From Ahaetulla prasina (taxonomy: Eukaryota; Chordata; Lepidosauria; Squamata; Colubridae), in the NCBI RefSeq assembly GCF_028640845.1, contig NC_080542.1:148737298-148801297 (forward strand): a stretch of 64,000 nucleotides of DNA. Reading direction: 5' to 3'. The translations under genes were made by a program, and so were the position numbers. Under the pieces are notes generated by a model, which saw only the letters and a list, made by a program, of their open reading frames with translations, searched no databases and was not told the origin of the DNA. Of the stretch, positions 56,228 through 64,000 are shown in pieces (the stretch's first letter is position 1; each line of letters opens with the position of its first letter).

Positions 56228-57218
56228 GTCCATCCATCCATCCATCATCCCTCTCTCTGTTTCTGTCTCTAATTATTGATCTCTCTGTCTATCTACCTAT
56301 CTATCTACCTATCCATCCATTCATCCATCCATCTATCCACCTATCATCCATCTGTCTGTCTGTCCGTCCATCCATCCATCCAACTATATCTATCCACACA
56401 TCTATCTATCTATCCATCCATCTATGTCTATCCATTCATCTATCTATCTATCATCCATCCATCAATCTATATCTATCTATCTCCATCTATATCTATCTAT
56501 CTATCTATCTATCCATCCATCCATCCACCCATCCATCCATCTGTATCTATCCATCCATCCATCTATCATCCATCCATCCATCTATCTATATCAATCTATC
56601 TCCATCTATATCTATCCATCCATCCATCCATCTGTATCTATCCATCCATCTATCTATCTATCATCCATCCATCCATCCATCTATATCTATATCCATCTAT
56701 ATCTATCATCCATTCATCCATCTGTATCTATCTATATCTATCATCCATTCATCCATCCATCCATATCAATCTCTATCCATCCATCCATCTACATCTATCC
56801 ATCTATCTATCCATCCACCCATCCACCCATTCATCTCTATCTCCATCTCTATCTATCATCATCCATCCAGCCATCCAGCCATCTCATCTATCTCTCCACT
56901 CATCATCCATCTGTCTGTCTGTCCGTCCATCCATCCATCCATCCATCTATATCTATCCACCATCTATCTATCCATCCATCCATCCATCCATCCATATCTA
57001 TTCATCCATCTATCCATCCATGTCTATCCATTCATCTATCTATCATCCACCCATCCATCTATATCTATCTATCTCCATGTCTATCTATCCGTCCATCCAT
57101 CCATCTGTATCTATCCATCCATCTGTCTATCATCCATCCATCCATCTATATCTATCATCATCCATCCATATCAATCTATTTATTCATCCATCCATCTACA
57201 TCTGTCCATCCATCCATC

Positions 57219-57288
<70 letters not shown>

Positions 57289-57965
57289 CATCCATCCATC
57301 CATCCATCCATCTATATCTTTCTCCATCTATATCTATCAATCTATCATCCATCTATATCTCTATATCTATCTAGCTATCATCCATCCATATCTATCTACC
57401 CATCTATCTAGATCTATCCATCTATCCATCTATCCATCCATCCATATCTATCTATCTACATCCATCCATCCATCTATATTATCTCCATATCTATTTATCA
57501 TCCATCCATCCATATCTATCCATCCATCCATCCATCCATGTCTATCCATTCATCTATCATCCATCCATCCATCTATATCTATCTATCTCCATGTCTATCT
57601 ATCCATCCATCCATCCATCCATCTGTATCTATCCATCCATCTGTCTATCATCCATCCATCCATCTATATCTATCATCATCCATCCATCCATCCATCCATC
57701 CATCCATCCATATCAATCTATTTATTCATCCATCCATCTACATCTGTCCATCCATCCATCTCTGTCTATCTATCTATCTACCCATCTATCTAGATCTATC
57801 CATCTATCCATCTATCCATCCATCCATATCTATCTATCTACATCCATCCATCCATCTATATTATCTCCATATCTATCTATTTATCATCCATCCATCCATA
57901 TCTATCCATCTATCCATCTATCTATCATCCATTAGCCATCTAGCCATATCTATCTATCTATCTAC

Positions 57966-58010
<45 letters not shown>

Positions 58011-58060
58011 ATCCATCCATCCATCTATCTATATCTATCTCCATCTATCTTATTTATTTA
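56228..58060. repeat. Long (ATCC/ATCT)n mosaic microsatellite
   Basis: About 1.83 kb of ATCC, ATCT, GTCT and TATC tetramers with larger repeats inside (56890-57235 resembles 57535-57770 and others). Long open frames exist here because a period-4 repeat with few stops is open in several frames; they are not genes. Confidence 0.95.
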
Positions 58061-58452
58061 TTTATATATTTATATAAATTTTTATATCGCCCTTCTCCCA
58101 AAGGACTCAGGGCGGTGTACAGCCAAGGTTAAAAAACAATTAAATATACAAAATTAAAATATCAGTTAAAATACATATTCAATAATGGCCAAATTAAAAC
58201 CGTCAAATTGACCCAGACTAAAATACCCCGTATAAAATTACTAAAAAGTAAAAATTTGAAAATTTAAAAATCAAGCCAGTCCCGCTTGGATAAATAAATT
58301 TTTTGGATAAATAAAGTTTTTAATTCACGGCGAAATCCATCCATCCTTATCTACCTATTTATCCATCCATCCATCCATCCATCCATCCATCCATCTATAT
58401 CTATCCATCTATCTATCCATCCATCTATCCATCCATCTATCTATCCATCCAT
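58061..58452 (-). mobile_element. L2-like LINE 3' end within the tetranucleotide tract
   Basis: TATATCGCCCTTCTCCCAAA and AT-rich 3' UTR in inverse orientation (58061-58330). A return to ATCC/ATCT repeats follows (58331-58452). Confidence 0.85.
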
Positions 58453-60103
58453 CTATGTACTATAGGCCACCCAACCAAACAGAGGAAGTAGATGAACTTT
58501 TTGCTAGTCAGCTAACTAAGGTATGTAGGAAGCACATCACAGTAGTAATGGGGGATTTTAACTACCCTGACATCAACTGGGAAACAAACTCTGCACCAAG
58601 TGGAAGATCCAACAGGTTCCTAACAAACCTAGCAGACAACTTTGTTTCCCAAAAAATAGAGAAGGCGACAAGGGGATCAGCTATATTGGACTTAATTCTC
58701 ACTAACAGAGATGAAATGATAGAAGGTGTTGAAGCTACAGGAACCTTGGGGGCAAGTGACCACGCAATATTGGAATTCGACATTAAGCAAATACAAGTAG
58801 TAGAACAAAGTCAAACTAGAGTCTTGGACTTTAAGAGAGCTAATTTCAATAAACTTAGAGAGCTTGAGAAGGATTCAATGGATGAGAATCCTCAGGGAAA
58901 ACAACTCAAGAAGCTTGGGAAATTTGAAAAGTGAGATTATAAAAGCACAGTCTAACACAATACCAATGAAGAAGAAAAATAGTAGATCTCAAAAGAAACC
59001 AGCATGGATGCATAAAGAACTATCTGACAAATTGAAAGACAAAAAGGACAAATATAAAAAGTGGAAAGAGGGGCAAATAACTAAGGCAGAATATCAGCAA
59101 ATAGCCCGAGCCTGTAAAGATGAAGTGAGGAAAGCTAAGGCTCACAATGAACAAAGGCTAGCGACAAAAGTAAAAAATAACAAAAAAAGCTTCTTCCAAC
59201 ATGTTAAAAACAAGAAAAAAGTCAAGGAAACAATTGGCCCATTGCTGGGAGAAAGTGGCAAGAAGATGACAAGCAACAGGGAGAAAGCAAATCTACTTAA
59301 CTCATATTTTGCATCTGTCTTTACACAAAAGGAAAAAATCCAACCTATCAAAAACAGCACTACAAAAAACAGATTAGAAACACAAGTTAAAATAGGGAAG
59401 AAAATGGTAAGTGAACACCTGTCTACCCTAGACGAGTTCAAATCACCAGGACCGGATGGATTACACCCCAAGGTTCTGAAGGAACTGGCAGACGTGATCT
59501 CAGAACCACTGAACTATATCTTTCAAAGATCCTGGAGCACAGGGAGCTGCCAGAGGACTGGAAAAGAGCTGATGTAGTTCCCATCTTCAAAAAGGAAAAA
59601 CAGATCCAGGAAACTACAGACCTATCAGTCTGACCTCAATACCGGGAAGATTCTGGAAAAGATAATCAAGCAACGAATCACCGAACACCTAGAAGCAAAC
59701 AAAGTAATAACCAAAAGCCAACATGGGTTTGTCAAAACAGATCATGCCAGACTAATCTTATTGCATTCTTTGACAAAATGACAAAATTAGTAGACCAGAG
59801 GAATGCTGTTGATATAATTTACTTGGACTTCAGTAAAGCATTTGATAAAGTAGACCATAACCTACTACTAGATAAAGTAGAAAATGTGGGTTAGACAGCA
59901 CCACCACCAGATGGATTCGTAACTGGCTGACCAACCGACTCAACGTGTAGTCCTCAACGGAACTACATCCAGATGGAGGGAAGTATGCAGTGGAGTACCC
60001 CAAGGCTCTGTTTTAGGCCCAGTACTCTTCAACATCTTCATCAATGACTTGGACGAGGGGATAGATGGGGAACTCATCAAATTTGCAGATGACACCAAGC
60101 TGG
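58453..60103 (+). mobile_element. CR1 LINE, endonuclease C-terminus through RT palm, frameshifted
   Basis: It begins abruptly at the end of the microsatellite with YYRPPNQTEEVDEL, then the EN motifs VVMGDFNYPDINW and GASDHAILEFDI. RT follows: [59 protein letters not shown] and FADDTKL, the catalytic palm. Frames change at about 58930, 59570, 59740 and 59890. It stops immediately after the FADDTKL box where the L2-like element starts. It encodes the copy machinery of a non-LTR retrotransposon but is broken. Confidence 0.9.
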
Positions 60104-63100
60104 ACTGGAACATCGCGTCTCCCCCATTGATGACTTGTGCCTCGGCTTGTCAAAATGGGGGGTAGGAACATCGCCCCCTCCCTGCATAGACTGGAACATC
60201 GCGTTTCCCCCACGGAGGTTTGATCTGACGGCCTAGTGGGGGAGGCAGGGACGGCATGAGGGCACCGGCGGAGTCGTTTTCAATTAAGGACGCATAACCG
60301 GGAATGCGAGGGAGACCTTTTCAGCTTGTGGTCCCACGGACTCCTACGGACTAGGACCCACATGGTTATCTATCTAAGGGTGGGTCCCGGCGATTTTTTT
60401 TGGATGCGATGATAACATCGCCCGACTAAGGATGGACACTTTTCCGCAATTGTATGGACAACTTCTCCATGAGATATTCATTCGCGAACTATTACGACTG
60501 CGAGGTTCCCCGCCTCGCAGAATGACCTCAAGCTATCGAGGCTTACCTTATGAAGGTCTTGGGACCCAGAGAGGTGGCATCTGACCAAGAAGAATTTGTG
60601 GGGTTTTAAATAGTTTTTAAATAAGGGTTTTTAAGGGGAGGGATTTGACGGGTGGGGGAGGACCCGTCGGGGAGGATCCAGCCCTGTGCTGGTTCGCGAC
60701 TTTCGCCATCTTGTCTGAAGGCAGGGGAGGCGTTCCAGGTTTAGAGGTTGTTCGATCTATGGTAAGTGGGAGAGGCAGATATGGCGGGGAGGGGCCGTGT
60801 CGAGTTATGGGGGCACGTGTTCGATGTCTGAGGCGATCACGTGCTCCCCTCAGTCCCCACCCGTTCCTCGGTGGCCATGATCCTCAGAGCTTGGATCTTG
60901 GCTGATGTTATGTAATGCCGGTCCGTGGTTAATAAGGCTCCCTGATTTGTGATCTTATTCAGGGGGTCCGCGGACCTCATGGGCATTACGGAGACCTAGT
61001 TGGGCCCTGAGGGGGGTCCCCTTGTTGAGATGTGCCTCAGGCTTCCGAGCATTTCATCAGCCGAGGTCCAAGGTAGGGGTGGGGGTGGCGGTTGTTATTA
61101 AGGAAGATCTAGAGCCGAGGAGACCACTGTTCCTCAGATTGCGGCTGCGAATCCCTCTGTGTGCGTTGGGGCTATAGGAATCAGTTGGGCTTGGTGATCG
61201 CGTACCTGGCTCCTTGCTGCGTGACCACAGCCCTGCCGAGCTGTTGGAGGTACTGGCTGCTGTGGCGGTTGAGACCCCAAACTTATAGTCATGGGGATTT
61301 CAACTTGCCATCAGTTGGCTTGTCATCGACGGCAGCTCGGGAGTTCAAACTTCCATGACGGCCTTGGACCTGATTCGAGTAAATGATGGCCCCACACAGG
61401 GGAGGCATGCTGGATCTGATTTATATCTCTGGACAGTGGTTAAATGATCTGGTATTAGATGATTTAGTAACAGAACCAATGTCATGGTCGGATCATTTTC
61501 TCCTTCGCCTAGACTTCCGAACCGCCATTCACCACGCAGGGAGACGGAACCTATCGGTGGTTCCGTCCCAGGCGCCTGATGGACCCTGAGAGGTTCCAGG
61601 CGGAGCTTGGGCCATTCCCTGAGGATCTGGCCCACGCACGACTGAGGAACTGGTCGTGGCCTGGGAACAGGCCGCGGCGGGGCCCTGGACCGTGTCGCGC
61701 CTTTGCGGCCTCTGACCCGGCGTAGATCTCGTCCGGCCCCTTGGTTCTCCGAGGCTGAGGGAGATGAAGCGCGGAGAAGACGCCTAGAGAGCACCTGGAG
61801 GTCCAGTCGCTCCGAGCTGATCGGACACTAGTTGGGACCTATTCTAGGACCTACCTAGTGGCAATGAGGAAGCGAGGCGCTCGCCTCCACCCTCATTGCG
61901 TCGGCAGATAACCGCCCGGCCGCCCTGTTTGGGTGACCGCTCTCTCCTACATCAGGAGGTGCGGGATGACCCTTGCAGGGACGAGCCGAGGAGTTTAGTG
62001 GTTATCTATACGATAAAATCGCTCAGCTGAGGGACGGTCTGGACGAATTTGGGATGATCAAGCGAGGGAGAGGAGGCACGTCTTGTTGAACACGTTTGGG
62101 ATGAGTTTGACCCTGTGGCTCCGAGGGCGTGGACAGGTTGTTGGGGAGGCTTCACGGCACGACATGTTTACTGGACCCGTGCCCTTCCTGGCTGGTACTG
62201 GCCACTCAGGCGGTGACACGAGGCTGGCTCAGAGGATTATCAACGCTTCTTTGTTGGAAGGGTTTTCCTGCCGCCTTGAAAGAGGCGGTGGTGAGACCCC
62301 TCCTTAGAAAGCCCTCATTGGACCCAGCTATTTTGGGTAATTATCGTCCAGTCTCCAACCTTCGCTTTGTTGCGAAGGTTGTAGAAAATGCGTGGCGACA
62401 GCTGCCCCAACACCTGGATGAAGATGTCTATCTAGACCCGTTCCAGTCCGGTTTCCGACCCGGATACAGCACGGAGACAGCTTTGGTCGCATTGGTGGAT
62501 GATCTCTGGAGGGCCAGGGACAGGGATATTCCTCTGCCCTGGTCCTATTAGACCTCTCAGCGGCTTTCGATACCATCGATCATGGTATCCTGCTGCGCGG
62601 TTGGAGGATTGGGAGTGGGAGGCACCGTATATCGGTGGTTCTCCTCCTATCTCTCCGACCGGTCGCGAGTGTTGACAGGGGCAGAGGTGGGCGAGGGGCC
62701 TCACTTGTGGGGTCCCACAGTCGATTCTCTCGCCCTGCTGTTCAACATCTACATGAAGCCGTTGGGTGAGATCATCAGTGGTTTGGGGTGAGATACCAGC
62801 AGTGCGCTGGCGATACTCAGCTGTACTTTTCACCCCGGACCACCCCAATGAAGTTGTTGAAGTGCTGTCCCGGTGTTTGGAAGCTATGCGGGTCTGGATG
62901 GGGAGAAACAGGCTCAAGCTTAATCCCTCCAAGGCGGAGTGGCTGTGGATGCGGCACCCGATTCAGTCAGCTGCAGCGCGGCTGGCTGTTGGAGGCAGTT
63001 ACTGGCCCCAAAGGATAGGGTGCGCAACTTGGGTGTCCTCCTGGATGATCGGCTGTCGTTTGAAGACCATTTGACGGCCGTCTCCAGGAGGCCTTCCACC

Positions 63101-63840
63101 AGGTTCGCCTGGTTCGGCAGTTCGCCTTCCTTGATCGGGATGCCTTATGCACAGTCACTCATCTCGTTACCTCTCGCTTGGATTACTGTAATGCTCTCTA
63201 CATGGGGCTCCCCTTGAAGTGCGCTCGGAGGCTTCAGTTAGTCAGAATGCAGCTGCGCGGGTTATAGAGGAGCTACGTGGCTCCCATGTAACACCGCTCC
63301 TCGCAGACTGCACTGGCTGCCTGTGGCCTTCGGGTGCACTTTAAGGTGTTAGTTATGACCTTTAAAGCGCTCCATGGCTTAGGACCTGGGTACTTACGGG
63401 ACCGCCTGCTGTTACCACATGCCTCCCACCGACCCGTGCGCTCCCATAGAGAGGGACTTCTCAGGTGCCGTCCGCCAAACAATGTCGGCTGGCGGCCCCA
63501 GGAAGGGCCTTCTCTGTGGGGCCCCCACTCTGGAGCAGGCTTCCCCGGGCCTCGCCAAATACCTGACCTTGGACATTTCGTCGCGAACTCAAGACTCATC
63601 TTTTTATTCGCGCGGGGCTGGCTTAAATTGGGTTTTTAAATGTTGAATTTATTAATTTTAATCGGGGTTTTTTAGTATGGTAAATTTTAATTGCTGGGCT
63701 AATTTAATAAGTTTTTTAATTCGTATTTTAAACCTGTATATTGTATGGTCGGTTTTTATTATGCCTGTACACCGCCCTGAGTCCTTCGGGAGAAGGGCGG
63801 TATAAAAATCAAATAAAATAAAATAAATAAATAAATAAAT
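60104..63840 (+). mobile_element. Near-full-length L2-like LINE, many frameshifts
   Basis: The 5' end has a repeated motif (GACTGGAACATCGCGT near 60102 and 60189), as in a 5' UTR. It carries GC-rich 5' sequence to about 60900. EN-like pieces follow (HGDFNLPSVGLSS at about 61290, WSDHFLLRLDF at about 61485). RT pieces are YRPVSNLRFVAKVVE, FQSGFRPGYSTETALVALVD and LLDLSAAFDTIDH (62340-62590). The C-terminal block [20 protein letters not shown] is at about 63380. The 3' UTR and tail CTGAGTCCTTCGGGAGAAGG with AAATA repeats end it. It is about 3.7 kb and is the source family for the L2 tails elsewhere in the window. Clade assignment (L2 rather than another CR1-group clade) is by motif memory only. 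Confidence 0.85.
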
Positions 63841-64000
63841 AAAGTCAAACTAGAGTCTTGGACTTTAAGAGAGCTAATTTCAATAAACTTAGAGAGAGCT
63901 TGAGAAGGATTCAATGGATGAGAATCCTCAGGGGGAAAACAACTCAAGAAGCTTGGGAAATTTTGAAAAGTGAGATTATAAAAGCACAGTCTAACACAAT
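63841..64000 (+). mobile_element. Second CR1 copy, repeats 58807 onward
   Basis: From AAAGTCAAACTAGAGTCTTG this stretch repeats 58807-58961 nearly base for base, with three small length differences (extra GA, GG and T). It runs off the window. Confidence 0.92.

Noticed and set aside
56185..58077. Open frames of 505, 408, 316 and 179 codons rich in S, I, Y, H, P, L
   Set aside because: They are translations of the ATCC/ATCT microsatellite in three frames. A period-4 repeat cycles frames and rarely meets stops; there is no codon structure.

Overview
The window looks like nuclear DNA from a squamate, most likely an advanced snake. Evidence: 5'-truncated CR1/L3-type LINE tails ending in AATAG pentanucleotide arrays (the pattern reported for Snake1 LINEs), a Bov-B (RTE) fragment, a Sauria-type SINE, L2-like and CR1 LINEs, and a recent class II (betaretrovirus-like) endogenous retrovirus. 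There is no bacterial or organellar gene content. Most long open frames are repeat artefacts.

The only recognisable host protein gene is an unconventional class I myosin on the + strand, best matched to MYO1G (a haematopoietic, plasma-membrane myosin). Twenty coding exons can be placed between 17991 and 55457, all with consistent reading phases. They cover the motor domain, the neck IQ motifs and most of the TH1 tail. One internal motor exon (about 44 codons, called exon 14 here) is absent between 39250 and 45078. The terminal exon (about 50 codons by comparison with mammals) is not found before the window ends. One intron (12) uses a GC-AG splice pair.

Layout. 1-156 is an AT microsatellite and 157-517 a LINE endonuclease fragment. 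518-7122 is a minus-strand ERV with two 438/439-bp LTRs and a 6-bp target duplication. 7200-9478 holds Snake1-type LINE tails, Bov-B and a probable solo LTR. 9626-10047 is a GC-rich, CpG-rich promoter-like block with a tandemly duplicated CCAAT module. 10100-17420 is intergenic sequence full of MITE, L2 and SINE relics, plus one unexplained 131-codon open stretch at 14338-14730. 17424-17822 is a threefold repeat just upstream of MYO1G. 17991-55457 is MYO1G. 55458-64000 holds MITE relics, a 1.8-kb tetranucleotide tract, and CR1 / L2 / CR1 fragments.

The introns are unusual for the number of local tandem amplifications. A 44-47 bp unit derived from the arm of a palindromic hAT MITE forms two separate arrays (about 58 and 17 copies). 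A tRNA-SINE core is amplified 4 and 8 times. Several other 60-200 bp units are repeated 3-7 times. A palindromic MITE family with ends reading CAGGTAGTCCTCGACTTA is present in more than 20 copies and serves as the substrate for later insertions (Sauria SINE, L1, CR1), giving a readable insertion order. All similarity statements come from reading the sequence against family knowledge; no database search was run.
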